A stretch of 64,000 nt of DNA from Micromonospora_G sp040676775 (GCF_040676775.1 NZ_JBFAPP010000013.1:158106-222105); one strand, 5' to 3'; numbered from the stretch's first letter, positions 9,861 through 19,200 are shown. Notes: generated from the sequence alone by a model not told the origin. Translations and numbers: made by a program.

Positions 9861-10217
9861 TTAGGGTTCGGCGTCTATTACGGGGTGGGGACGTTCGGCG
9901 GGGAGGCTGCGTGGCGGGGTGTCGTCCAGGTGACGCTGGCGACGGCGGGCGCCGAAGCGGTGCTCCTCCTTTGGCGGCCGGTCGTTGGCGAGCAGCACGG
10001 CCAGCCAGGGTACGAGGACCATGCCGACGGCACAGAGTGGCAGCCAGAGCCAGAGCAGGGGTGCCTTGACGCCGACCAGGATGGCACCGGCGACGATGCA
10101 GACGACGCGGATCGACATCATCACCACGTAGCGCACCTGGCGGCTGTGCAGCTGATCCTGCTGGCTGCGTGAGGCGTCGGTGATCAGGATCGGCTGGTAC
10201 GCCTGGTGCTTCACCAC
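9861..10217 (-). CDS. DUF3099 membrane protein
   Basis: A 118-residue protein with two hydrophobic segments (about residues 29-48 and 52-76) joined by a short turn, preceded by ITDASRSQQDQLHSRQ and followed by a basic tail RFGARRRQRH. This is the pattern of actinobacterial DUF3099. GTG at 10217 follows GAGGAGGACC. Function unknown; likely a small inner-membrane protein. Confidence 0.8.
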   Translation of the reverse strand: MVKHQAYQPILITDASRSQQDQLHSRQVRYVVMMSIRVVCIVAGAILVGVKAPLLWLWLPLCAVGMVLVPWLAVLLANDRPPKEEHRFGARRRQRHLDDTPPRSLPAERPHPVIDAEP

Positions 10218-10309
10218 GGTCCTCCTCGCAGGGGATGCCGCTCCATCCTCGCACTTCGTCGACGGTGCCGACGAAAAGCGGACTGCTCTCTTCCGTGTTA
10301 CGTACGTGG

Positions 10310-10315
10310 TACGCT
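10310..10315 (+). promoter_or_regulatory. Candidate -10 hexamer for the toxin gene (leaderless)
   Basis: TACGCT fits the TANNNT pattern and ends 7 bases before the GTG at 10322, so transcription would begin at or next to the start codon. It overlaps a palindromic ACGTACGT just upstream (10300-10307) that could be an autoregulatory operator. Confidence 0.35.
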
Positions 10316-10321
10316 CTCGCC

Positions 10322-10609
10322 GTGGGCAGCAGGTTCAGCTTCACCGACGAGGCGTTGGGCAACCTGAAGGTCTACGGCGTCACCCCCGGCGAGGTCTGGG
10401 AGGCCCTGCACAGCTCGCGGCGGGTCATCCGACACCTCGGCGACGACGTGATGGTCATGTACGCGACCGCACGCCGCGGACGCCGGTTGGCCATCCTGCT
10501 CGCCGAGGCCGACCACAGCGACAACGACTGGGACGTCCTCTCCGCACGCGACCTCAGCGACAGCGAGTCCAAGCGCTACGACGAGGCGATCCGGGGATGG
10601 CGACGATGA
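10322..10609 (+). CDS. BrnT-like toxin of a type II toxin-antitoxin pair
   Basis: The 95-residue product starts VGSRFSFTDEALGNLKVYGVTP and continues with EVWEAL, a hydrophobic strand VMVMYATARRGRRLAILLAE and DVLSARDLSDSESKRYDEA. This resembles the BrnT/RelE-like RNase fold: short helix, beta strands, then S-A-R before the final helix. The longer frame beginning at 10235 is not used because homology-like sequence begins at the GTG at 10322. No Shine-Dalgarno is seen. The next gene encodes a DNA-binding antitoxin 13 bases downstream. The assignment as a ribosome-dependent or free RNase is inference. Confidence 0.65.
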   Translation: MGSRFSFTDEALGNLKVYGVTPGEVWEALHSSRRVIRHLGDDVMVMYATARRGRRLAILLAEADHSDNDWDVLSARDLSDSESKRYDEAIRGWRR

Positions 10610-10622
10610 GGAGGCGGTGACG

Positions 10623-10934
10623 ATGAACCGACACGACGCGACCAAGCACTTCCACGAGGGCGGCGACCGGCTCGCGGACCTGATCGACGACAGTCAGCCG
10701 GTCGACCTGCCGACGCCCGACACGGACGTGCCGATGGTCAGCCGGTCCGTACGGCTGCCGCTGGACACCTACGAACGGGTCCGCGCCGCCGCCGACGCCC
10801 GTGGCATCGGGGTCACCACCCTGATGCGGCAGTGGATCGAGGCGGGCCTGGCCGACCTGGACGACTCGGCGACGGTGTCCCTGGCTGACGTACGCCGGGC
10901 GCTGGCCGCGCTCGCCCACCCGACCGCCGCCTGA
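10623..10934 (+). CDS. Ribbon-helix-helix antitoxin (BrnA/CopG-like)
   Basis: The 103-residue protein has an acidic, probably unstructured N-terminus (DRLADLIDDSQPVDLPTPDTDVPM) followed by SRSVRLPLDTYERVRAAADARGIGVTTLMRQWIEAGL, which is a ribbon-helix-helix DNA-binding fold. ATG at 10623 is preferred over the GTG at 10617 because GAGGAGG (10608-10614) is 8 bases before it. It would neutralise the upstream toxin and repress the promoter. Toxin-first order agrees with BrnTA systems. Confidence 0.7.
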   Translation: MNRHDATKHFHEGGDRLADLIDDSQPVDLPTPDTDVPMVSRSVRLPLDTYERVRAAADARGIGVTTLMRQWIEAGLADLDDSATVSLADVRRALAALAHPTAA

Positions 10935-10971
10935 CCCGCCACCACCCGCGCCACCGTCGGGCGAGCCGCGC

Positions 10972-11538
10972 TCAGACCTTGGCGGCTGCCTTCATCTCCT
11001 TCTTGTAGGCGCGCACCTTCGCCAGCGACTCGTCGTCGACGATGTCCGCGACCGAGCGGTACGCGCCCTCGTCGCCGTAGCCGCCGGCAGCCTCGCGCCA
11101 GCCGTCGGGCTGTACGCCGTACTGCTTGCCGAGCAGGGCCACGAAGATCTGTGCCTTCTGCTTGCCGAAGCCCGGCAGCGACACGATCCGCTTGAACAGC
11201 TCGGCGCCGTCCGACACGTCCCGCCACAGCGCGGCGGGGTCACCGTGGTACCGGTCGACGATGACCCGGCACACCTCCTGGACCCGTGCCGCCATCGCCT
11301 TCGGGAAGCGGTGCAGTGCCGGCGGGGTCGCGAAGATCGCGAGCAGTTCGTCCGGGTCGAAGTCGGCCAACTCGGCCGCGGTCGGCTCGTGCCCGAGCCG
11401 CTGCACGAGTACGTGCGGAGACGTGAACGCCTTCTCCATCGTCACTTGCTGATCAAGCGTCAGGCCGATCACCACCGCCAGTGGGTCCCGGTCCAGCAGC
11501 GCGTTCGCCTCGGGGGCGATCGGCAACGAGAAGCTCAT
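10972..11538 (-). CDS. HhH-GPD base-excision-repair-like protein
   Basis: A 188-residue protein of the helix-hairpin-helix/GPD superfamily. The HhH is visible in LPGFGKQKAQIFVALLGKQYG near residues 125-145, and the N-terminal segment DPLAVVIGLTLDQQVTMEKAF is typical. The usual endonuclease III catalytic Lys/Asp arrangement and Fe-S cysteines are not evident, so activity is uncertain. It begins only 7 bases after the NB-ARC gene stop on the same strand and is probably co-translated with it. Start ATG at 11538. Confidence 0.8.
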   Translation of the reverse strand: MSFSLPIAPEANALLDRDPLAVVIGLTLDQQVTMEKAFTSPHVLVQRLGHEPTAAELADFDPDELLAIFATPPALHRFPKAMAARVQEVCRVIVDRYHGDPAALWRDVSDGAELFKRIVSLPGFGKQKAQIFVALLGKQYGVQPDGWREAAGGYGDEGAYRSVADIVDDESLAKVRAYKKEMKAAAKV

Positions 11539-11545
11539 GCCCCCA

Positions 11546-13768
11546 TCATGCCGGGTACGGCTTCGGCTGGACCAGCGGCACGGCCGGCTCGGCACCATCG
11601 ACCTGGGCCCGCCAGTAGGCGAGTCTGGTACGGGTGCGATCCGTGTGCGGGTGGTCGGCGCCGAGCACCCGGATCCGGTCGACGAGCAGTTCCTCCAGTT
11701 CCGCCACCGCGCCCGCCGGATCACCGGCCTCGCCCCGCCACCGGGCGAGGTTGTAGCGGGTGGTGAGGGTGCTGGGGTGGTCGGGCCCGAGGACCCGTAC
11801 CCGATCGGCCAGCAACAGGGCGGAGGCGGTCCGGGCACCGGCGGGGTCGCCGGCCAGACCGCGCCAGAAGGCCACGTTGTAACGGGTGTTGAGGGTGTTC
11901 GGATGATCCGGGCCCAGCACCCTCGACAAATCCTCCAGCAACTGCTCGAAGGCGACCAGGGCACCGGCCGGGTCCCCCGCCCTGCCTCGCCAGAAGGCCA
12001 GGTTGTGCCGGGCGTTGAGGGTGTCGAAGTGGTCCGAGCCGAGGAGCCGGAGGAAATCGGCCAACACCTCACCGAACTCACGGGCGGCCCGCTCCGGTTC
12101 ACCCGCGGTGCCCCGCCAGTTGGCGAGATTGCCCCGGCAGACCAGGGTCTCCCGGTCGTCCGCCCCGTCGACCCGCAACCGGTCCGCCAACAGCCGCTCG
12201 TACGCGGCCACGGCCGCCACCGGCTCACCGTTCTGGCCCAGGGCGTACGCAACATGGTGGCGCGCGGTCAGGGTGTCGGCGTGATCGGCACCGAGCCGCG
12301 CTTCGGCACGGTCGCGCAGCCGTTGCCAGTAGACCAGCGCGTCGGCGGCGAGACCGGATTCGCTGAGGCTCCGGCCGGTCCGCCACAACAGCGGATGCGG
12401 CTCGGGATCCCACAGCAACGGGTCGGCGTGGCGGTCGAGGGTTTCCGCGTTGGCTCGGAGTACCTGGCCGAGGGCGCTGTCCCGCTCGATCTCCGGCCAG
12501 GTGCGGTGGAGGGCGTCCGCCAGGGTGAGCGCCGCCAGCCGGAACTGTTCGGGGCGCAACTGTTCCCGGGTGGCCCGCTGCACCAGGCCGTGTACCCGGA
12601 CGGCCCGAGCCGCCTGGGCGGGTTCGAAACTGATCAGGTTGACGCGGTGCAGGCCGTACAGCGTGTCGCTGGCATCCTCGGCGTCCACGGCCCGCTCCCC
12701 CGCATGCTCGACCGGCCGGGCGTGCCGCAGGTGGTCAAGGGTCACCTGGGTGGTGAGCACCGGCGCGGGGACGCCATTCGGGTCCAGCAGACTGAGCAGG
12801 TGGAGCATCGACCGGGCCAGACCCGGTGGGTGCAGCCGGTCGGCGAGTTCGACGGAGAGTGCCCAGGTGGCGGCCACCGTCTCGCGGTGGTCGTCCGGCA
12901 GCGCGCCCGGCTCGGGCAGGAGTTCCGGCAGCCTGCGCCGGGCGTCGACCAGCCGGCGTCGGTAGTCGCCGAAGCCCAGTCCCCGGTCGGCCAGGTAGGC
13001 GGCGGCCTGGGCCAGGGCCAGCGGCAGGTGACCCAGCTCGGCGGCGAGCAGCCGGGCCTGTCCCGCCTCGTCGTCGCGACCGGTCTTCCCGACGAGGTAG
13101 CGGGTGGCCTGGTCCGGGGTGAACAGACCGACCTCGACCAGCCGACGACCGGCCCCGACCAGGGCGGTGTCCCGGCGCCGGGTGGTCACCACGGTGTGCC
13201 CGGTCACCGGTTGCGGTGGCCAGAGTCCGTGCAGGTCGGCCGGGTCGGAAAGGTCGTCGAGCACGATCAGCCAGCGCCGCTCGGTCTGGGCCAGCCAGGC
13301 GAGGAAGCGGCGGGCGTCGGCGTCGCCGCCGGTACGTTCGCCCGGCAGCACCTCGGCCGCCGCCCCGGCATAACCGGCGACGATCGAGTCCCGGCTGCGG
13401 GCGGTGATCCAGACCAGCAGGTCCACCGCGCGTTCCTGCCAGGCGTGACGGGCCAGTTGCGCCGCGACCTGGGTCTTGCCCACCCCGCCCAGGCCGACCA
13501 GCACCCGCACCCCGGCGACCGGCTCCGCGGTGCCGTCCGAGTCGCCGTTGCCGTAAGGCTCGACGGCACGGTCCTGGAAGCAGTCCGCCGCGGCCGGGAC
13601 CACGCCGACCCGGCAGGGCCAGGTCACCGGCGGGCGGGCGGCCACGAAGAGGTTCGTCTGGAAGCCGCCGTCGCCGACCTGTACGCCGAGCGCGGCGGCG
13701 GCATCGACGTGCCAGCGCGGCGTCGCCTGCGGACCGACCTCCACGTCCACCTCCCGGGAGCCAATCAT
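11546..13768 (-). CDS. NB-ARC (STAND) ATPase with TPR repeats and RHIM-like N-terminal motif
   Basis: A 740-residue STAND-class signalling ATPase. Residues 29-41 read ALGVQVGDGGFQTNLF in context, close to the RHIM/amyloid-type VQVG core. The NB-ARC domain follows: P-loop GLGGVGKT at 92-99, Walker B LIVLDD at 167-172, TTRRRD at 195-200, GHLPLALAQ at 246-254. From about residue 450 to the end are tandem TPR units, each with a conserved LGxDHxxTLxxRxNLAxWRGxAGDPAGA pattern of about 42-45 residues. STAND proteins work as molecular switches, in bacteria often in defence or development. No effector domain is fused. It shares an operon with the HhH-GPD gene. Confidence 0.88.
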   Translation of the reverse strand: MIGSREVDVEVGPQATPRWHVDAAAALGVQVGDGGFQTNLFVAARPPVTWPCRVGVVPAAADCFQDRAVEPYGNGDSDGTAEPVAGVRVLVGLGGVGKTQVAAQLARHAWQERAVDLLVWITARSRDSIVAGYAGAAAEVLPGERTGGDADARRFLAWLAQTERRWLIVLDDLSDPADLHGLWPPQPVTGHTVVTTRRRDTALVGAGRRLVEVGLFTPDQATRYLVGKTGRDDEAGQARLLAAELGHLPLALAQAAAYLADRGLGFGDYRRRLVDARRRLPELLPEPGALPDDHRETVAATWALSVELADRLHPPGLARSMLHLLSLLDPNGVPAPVLTTQVTLDHLRHARPVEHAGERAVDAEDASDTLYGLHRVNLISFEPAQAARAVRVHGLVQRATREQLRPEQFRLAALTLADALHRTWPEIERDSALGQVLRANAETLDRHADPLLWDPEPHPLLWRTGRSLSESGLAADALVYWQRLRDRAEARLGADHADTLTARHHVAYALGQNGEPVAAVAAYERLLADRLRVDGADDRETLVCRGNLANWRGTAGEPERAAREFGEVLADFLRLLGSDHFDTLNARHNLAFWRGRAGDPAGALVAFEQLLEDLSRVLGPDHPNTLNTRYNVAFWRGLAGDPAGARTASALLLADRVRVLGPDHPSTLTTRYNLARWRGEAGDPAGAVAELEELLVDRIRVLGADHPHTDRTRTRLAYWRAQVDGAEPAVPLVQPKPYPA

Positions 13769-14054
13769 GCCCGGCCGAGCGGTCGGGTGGGTGTCACGTC
13801 GGCGGCAGCGGCGTCCGGCGGCCGTAGAGCGCCTGGATGCCTTCCTCGTCTGATTCGTCCATCTCCGACGCCACCCCTCGTCCGCCGGGAATCGCCCCGG
13901 GCGGAGCAGCTCCGCTCCGGTGTCCGCCAGCTAACCTCAGCTCGTCCGGTCGCGGCTACCCCGACCGGCGCGCCCGCCGCCGACCCACCCACGGCTACTC
14001 ACCCACATCGGGCCGTGGCGGACGGTAGTCGTACCGGGAGAAGGAGAACGACCC

Positions 14055-14495
14055 GTGACCACGCCGCACCGGCCCGACCTGGCCGCGCAGCTCGACCTCG
14101 CAAGCCACCCCGAGGGCGGCTGGTTCCGCGAAACCTGGCGGTCCGCGCACAGCTTCCACCCCGACGGGTACGCCGCGGCGCGCAGCGCGGCCACCGCGAT
14201 CCTGTTCCTGCTCGCCCCCGGTGAGGAGTCCCGCTGGCACCTGGTCCGCTCGGACGAGCTGTGGTTCTGGCACTCCGGCGGACCGCTGACCCTGCGCTTC
14301 GGCGGCACCGGGGAGCAGCCGGCGGCCGACCCGGACGAGGTGCTGCTCGGCGCCGACGTGGCCGCCGGCCAGCAGCCACAGGTGCTCATCCCCGGCGGGG
14401 TGTGGCAGGCGGCGGTGCCCGCCGGTGACCAGCCGGTGCTGGTGAGCTGCGTGGTCGCGCCGGGCTTCGACTTCGCCGACTTCCGGCTGCTCTGA
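14055..14495 (+). CDS. Cupin-fold DUF985 protein
   Basis: The 146-residue protein matches the DUF985/YML079-like cupin family: LDLASHPEGGWFRETWRS at the start, then SRWHLVRSDELWFWHSGGPLTL, then a second cupin strand set VSCVVAPGFDFADFRLL. Histidine and glutamate in the first motif could bind a metal or a ligand. GTG at 14055 follows GAGAAGGAGAACG. Family members have no settled function; some are epimerase-like. A 286-bp gap with no feature I can name separates it from the divergent NB-ARC gene. Confidence 0.85.
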   Translation: MTTPHRPDLAAQLDLASHPEGGWFRETWRSAHSFHPDGYAAARSAATAILFLLAPGEESRWHLVRSDELWFWHSGGPLTLRFGGTGEQPAADPDEVLLGADVAAGQQPQVLIPGGVWQAAVPAGDQPVLVSCVVAPGFDFADFRLL

Positions 14496-14560
14496 CTCGC
14501 CAACCGCTTCTACCGGGGGTTGTGCCCGGCATGCCCGGACCCAACCGGCAGGATGGCGGG

Positions 14561-16045
14561 GTGGACGAAAACGACATGCTCCTCTCCGCGGCCGGCGTCG
14601 ACCAGCTCCGCACGGCACTGACCAACGCCGGTTACACGTCGAGCGGCATCGCCGGCCGGCTTGGTCCGCAGGCGACCAGCGGGATGGCCCGCAACGACTT
14701 CCGGGCGGCGCTGCGGATCACCGCGGACCGGGACCCGCTCGGCACGCTGATCCGGCTGTTCGTCTGCGCACAGACCGAGCCGGAGGCGGCGGTCGCGGCG
14801 GCCCTGGCCCCGCTGCCGCTGGCCGACGCCCTCGCCGCCGGGCTGGTCGAACGCACCGACGGCGGGCTGCGCCAGGGCATCGACCTGGAGCCGTACGGGG
14901 ACGCCTGGTGGGCGCTGTCCGACGTGCCGGCGAGCGCCCGACCTGGGCGTCCGCTCGCCGCCGACCATGTGCTGGGCATCGGTGGGGCGTCGACCACGCT
15001 GGTCGGCGCGACCGTACGGCGGCCGGTCGAGACCGCCCTGGACCTCGGCACCGGCTCCGGCGTACAGGCACTGCACCTGGCCACCCACGCACGCCGGGTG
15101 ACCGCCACCGACTTCTCCACCCGTTCGCTGCGTTTCGCGGCGACCACCGCCGCGCTCAACGGCCAGCAGTGGGAGCTGTTGCACGGCGACATGACCGCAC
15201 CGGTCGCCGGTCGCCGCTTCGACCTCGTGGTCAGCAACCCGCCGTTCGTGGTCGGGCCCGGCACCACCACGCACAGCTACCGCGACTCGGGACGGGTCGG
15301 CGACGGGATCGCGGCGGAATTGGCCGCCGCAGCGCCGGACCTGCTGACCGAGGGCGGCACCATGCAGTACCTCGCCAACTGGGTGCACGTCGCCGGTGAG
15401 GACTGGGGCGAGCGGGTGGCCGGTTGGTTCGCCGGCACCGGGCTCGACGCCTGGGTGATCCAGCGCGAGGTGGCCGACCCGATGGCGTACGTCGACCTGT
15501 GGCTGGCCGACGCGAGCGAGGCGACCGACCCGCACCGGATCGCCGCCTGGCTGGACTGGTTCGACGCGCAGAAGGTGGAGGCGGTCGGCTTCGGGCTGAT
15601 CAACCTGCGCCGGGGCGGGCACGACCAGCCGGTGGTCCGGGTCGAGGACCTTCGCCAACCGGTGCAGCCGCCGATGGGCGACCAGATCGCCGGCTGGTTC
15701 GACCGCCAGGACTGGCTGCGCGTACGCGACACCGAGGCGCTGCTGGCCAGCCGCTACCGGATCGCGGAGGGGTTGCAGCTGCGGCAGGAGGCGACCATGG
15801 GTCCGGACGGCTGGGCGGTGGACCGGCAGGTGCTCGCCATGCCGCACGGGCTGCGCTGGAGCGAGGAGGTGGACCCACTGGTGCTGGCCCTGGTCAGCGG
15901 AGCCGACGGGCAGGTGCCGCTGCGCGAGCAGCTGGCGGTGCTGGCGATCGCGCACGAGGTGGCGGCCGACGACCTGGCCGACGCGGCCGGCCCGATCATC
16001 GCGCACCTGGTGGAACGGGGTCTGATCACCCCCGAGACGGACTGA
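14561..16045 (+). CDS. Class I SAM-dependent methyltransferase (DUF7059 plus MTS domain)
   Basis: The N-terminal ~140 residues are a helical domain with FVCAQTEPEAAVAAAL and DLEPYGD, known from actinobacterial methyltransferases as DUF7059. The Rossmann domain has the SAM loop LDLGTGSGVQALHLA and the catalytic NPPF motif in VVSNPPFVVGPG, the signature of enzymes methylating exocyclic amines or glutamine side chains (HemK/RsmC-like). A C-terminal extension of ~170 residues follows. GTG at 14561 (VDENDMLLSAAG) is preferred over ATG at 14522. The substrate, RNA or protein, is not evident. The dtd gene begins 5 bases downstream. Confidence 0.82.
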   Translation: MDENDMLLSAAGVDQLRTALTNAGYTSSGIAGRLGPQATSGMARNDFRAALRITADRDPLGTLIRLFVCAQTEPEAAVAAALAPLPLADALAAGLVERTDGGLRQGIDLEPYGDAWWALSDVPASARPGRPLAADHVLGIGGASTTLVGATVRRPVETALDLGTGSGVQALHLATHARRVTATDFSTRSLRFAATTAALNGQQWELLHGDMTAPVAGRRFDLVVSNPPFVVGPGTTTHSYRDSGRVGDGIAAELAAAAPDLLTEGGTMQYLANWVHVAGEDWGERVAGWFAGTGLDAWVIQREVADPMAYVDLWLADASEATDPHRIAAWLDWFDAQKVEAVGFGLINLRRGGHDQPVVRVEDLRQPVQPPMGDQIAGWFDRQDWLRVRDTEALLASRYRIAEGLQLRQEATMGPDGWAVDRQVLAMPHGLRWSEEVDPLVLALVSGADGQVPLREQLAVLAIAHEVAADDLADAAGPIIAHLVERGLITPETD

Positions 16046-16050
16046 TCGCG

Positions 16051-16473
16051 GTGCGCGCGGTGGTGCAGACGGTCAGTCGGGCCAGTGTCACGGTCGACGG
16101 CGAGGTGGTCGGTGCGATCGCCGACGGACTGCTGGTGCTGGTCGGGGTGACCCACACCGACACCCCGGCGGCGGCCGAGACGATGGCCCGCAAGGTGTAC
16201 GAGCTGCGGATCCTGGACGACGAGCGGTCGGCGTCGGAGGTCGGGGCGCCGGTGCTGGTGGTCAGCCAGTTCACCCTGTACGGCGACGCCCGCAAGGGCC
16301 GGCGGCCGAGCTGGGGCGGTGCGGCGCCGGCCGAGCTGGCCGAGCCGTTGGTGAAGTCGTTCGCCGAGGCGCTGCGGGCGCGCGGCGCGACGGTCGAGAC
16401 CGGCCGGTTCCGGGCCCACATGCTGGTCGAGAGCGTGAACGTCGGCCCGTGCACGATCCTGCTAGACGTGTGA
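16051..16473 (+). CDS. dtd: D-aminoacyl-tRNA deacylase
   Basis: The 140-residue DTD removes D-amino acids mischarged onto tRNA, and also glycine from tRNA-Ala. Conserved elements are RAVVQTVSRASVTVDGEVVG at the start, SQFTLYGDARKGRRPSW near 73-90, and the Gly-cisPro motif in NVGPCTILLD near the C-terminus. Length is slightly below the usual 145-150 because the LRILDDERSASEV loop is short. GTG at 16051. It is probably co-transcribed with the methyltransferase just upstream. The 3' end is followed by two imperfect copies of itself (see findings). Confidence 0.93.
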   Translation: MRAVVQTVSRASVTVDGEVVGAIADGLLVLVGVTHTDTPAAAETMARKVYELRILDDERSASEVGAPVLVVSQFTLYGDARKGRRPSWGGAAPAELAEPLVKSFAEALRARGATVETGRFRAHMLVESVNVGPCTILLDV

Positions 16474-16558
16474 GCGGTCCCGGCCCTCGCACGAGCCTGC
16501 TCGACCTGTGAGCGGGCCGGGGACGATCCTGCTCGATTGCTGAGCGGTCCCGGCCCGG
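16453..16558. repeat. Imperfect tandem triplication of the dtd 3' end
   Basis: Units beginning ACGATCCTGCT at 16453, ACGAGCCTGCT at 16491 and ACGATCCTGCT at 16523 repeat the last codons, stop and following GAGCGG sequence of dtd, at 38- and 32-bp spacing. Confidence 0.7.
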
Positions 16559-16600
16559 CCCGCTCCACCAGGTGTGGGCGGGACGGGCCGGGTGGGACGG

Positions 16601-17389
16601 CTAGAAGAACAGGCCGCGCTGGCGCATCGACTGGCGCAGCCAGCCGTCGAGCTGGGCGGCCCAGTCGGTCTGGTCGGCGGTGGCGTAGTCGACCGTGAAC
16701 CGGCCGAACGCGTCGCGGCCCTCGGAGAAGACGCCGCCCCGCTTGTCGATCTCCAAGACGAGTTGGAGGTGCTGGGGCGTACCGACGAAGCTCAGTTCGA
16801 GCTGGTTGATGGCGCGGGCGTACTGGGGCGCCGGGTAGAACTCGATCTCCTGGTAGAACGGCAGCGTCTGCTGCACCCCGTAGATCCGGCCCCGCTCGAC
16901 GTCGGCCCGGGTGAACCGGAAGCCGAGCCGGAGCAGGGCGTCGAGGATGCGCTCCTGCGCCGGCAACGGATGTACGGCAACCGCGTCGAGGTCGCCCTTG
17001 TCCACCGCGCGGGCCACCTCCAACTCGGTACGCAGCCCCATCGTCATGCCGTGCAGGTGCTGGCCGTAGACCTCGGTGATCGGCGTCTCCCACGGCACCT
17101 CGAAGCGGAACGGGATCTCGTGCCGTTGCCCGCCCTCCAGCCGGAACGCGCCGGTGGCGCGCTGGCGCTGGAACTCCTGCGTGGTGTCGTACTCGCCGTC
17201 GCCGCTCTCCACCTCGACCCGGGTGACGAGGCCCAACGCGACGTACTCGATGTCGACCGGGTGGTCGCCCCCGCTGATCTGGATCCGGCCCTCGAGCTGC
17301 CCGCCCGGACGGCAGTTCGGGTTGTTCAGCACGGTTTCCACGGACGGGCCACCTACACCCATCGCCTGCATCAGTCTTTTGAAGACCAC
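16601..17389 (-). CDS. Spo0M/SpoOM-family arrestin-like protein
   Basis: The 262-residue protein begins VVFKRLMQAMGVGGPSVETVL and continues with N-terminal arrestin-like beta sandwich features: CRPGGQLEGRIQISGG, VDIEYVALGLVTRVEVESGD, then EIPFRFEVPWETPIT. This is the SpoOM family. In Bacillus, Spo0M affects sporulation and cell-cycle progression; in actinobacteria the role is unclear. The frame is open for 58 codons further upstream, but GTG at 17389 is chosen for the GGGAGG site before it and the match to the family N-terminus. It is divergent from the second sigma gene. Confidence 0.85.
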   Translation of the reverse strand: MVFKRLMQAMGVGGPSVETVLNNPNCRPGGQLEGRIQISGGDHPVDIEYVALGLVTRVEVESGDGEYDTTQEFQRQRATGAFRLEGGQRHEIPFRFEVPWETPITEVYGQHLHGMTMGLRTELEVARAVDKGDLDAVAVHPLPAQERILDALLRLGFRFTRADVERGRIYGVQQTLPFYQEIEFYPAPQYARAINQLELSFVGTPQHLQLVLEIDKRGGVFSEGRDAFGRFTVDYATADQTDWAAQLDGWLRQSMRQRGLFF

Positions 17390-17483
17390 GCCGTCCTCCC
17401 TGGCTTTCTTCGGCTCTTGCTGGTTCTCGTTGCTGGCCCGGTGGCCAATCGGTGGCACAGTAACCGGTCCCGGCAAGCCCTCG

Positions 17484-17511
17484 TTCGCAGACTGAGCGCT
17501 CAGAATATTAT
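17484..17511 (+). promoter_or_regulatory. Candidate promoter for the second sigma gene
   Basis: TTCGCA (17484-17489) and TATTAT (17506-17511) are spaced by 16 bp in an AT-rich pocket. The gene starts at 17679, leaving a leader of about 160 bases. The same AT-rich pocket could also serve the divergent Spo0M gene. Confidence 0.35.
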
Positions 17512-17678
17512 CGACGTACCGCATTAAATCGGGTAAGTCACCCGGATCACCTCCCGGATTCATGCCACCTGGACGATCGCCTCACCGCCGCTTCACGCCC
17601 CGCCCGCCAAGCTGTTTCCATCGGCGCCACAGGGCTGCCGGTACGCGCCACTTAGTCGACGCGGGGAGGCGACTGAAG

Positions 17679-18725
<1,047 letters not shown>

Positions 18726-18732
18726 CGCTCAC

Positions 18733-18799
18733 CGGCCGTACGGAAGGGCCTCCGGTCGACAGCGGTTCGCGTCGACCAGGGGTCCTTTCCGTGTCCGGC
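18733..18799 (+). terminator. Long imperfect terminator hairpin
   Basis: CGGAAGGGCCTCCGGTCGAC pairs imperfectly with GTCGACCAGGGGTCCTTTCCG around a 10-base loop. It lies directly after the second sigma gene. Confidence 0.6.
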
Positions 18800-18843
18800 C
18801 CGACCGGCGCCATGATCAGGGGACGGGGTGAGAGAGTTCGGGC

Positions 18844-19200
18844 ATGAGAATCGCGAACCTGGGCCTGCGATTCCTGCTGGAGCTCGGCGCGCTGGTCGCG
18901 CTCGCCTACGGCGGCTGGCTGGCCGGCGAGCCACAACTGTGGCAGCGGCTGCTGCTGGCCGTGCTGTTCCCGCTCGCCGCCGCGCTGATCTGGGGCCGCT
19001 GGGTCGCGCCGAGATCGGACCGGAAGCTGGCCGACCCGGTACGCCTGGTCCCGGAGTGGGTGGTCTTCGGCAGCGCGACCGCCGTACTGGTTGTCGCCGG
19101 CCGTCCCTACCTCGGCGCCGCGCTGGCGGTACTGGCCGCCGCCAACCGACTGATGCTGTGGCGCCTGGGCAGCGACACCGACGGCCGCGCGGTGCGTTGA
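18844..19200 (+). CDS. YrdB family (DUF2568) membrane protein
   Basis: A 118-residue protein with four hydrophobic helices: about residues 7-27, 32-52, 72-88 and 92-106. The pattern RFLLELGALVALAYGGW at the start, WGRWVAPRS in the middle and PEWVVFGSATAVL fits the DUF2568/YrdB family. ATG at 18844. Function unknown; an inner-membrane location is expected. It is convergent with the acetyltransferase/CoA ligase gene. Confidence 0.8.
   Translation: MRIANLGLRFLLELGALVALAYGGWLAGEPQLWQRLLLAVLFPLAAALIWGRWVAPRSDRKLADPVRLVPEWVVFGSATAVLVVAGRPYLGAALAVLAAANRLMLWRLGSDTDGRAVR

Noticed and set aside
13837..14028. A 63-residue frame between NB-ARC and cupin genes
   Set aside because: Ser/Pro/Arg/Gly-rich with no ribosome site or recognisable pattern; likely non-coding.
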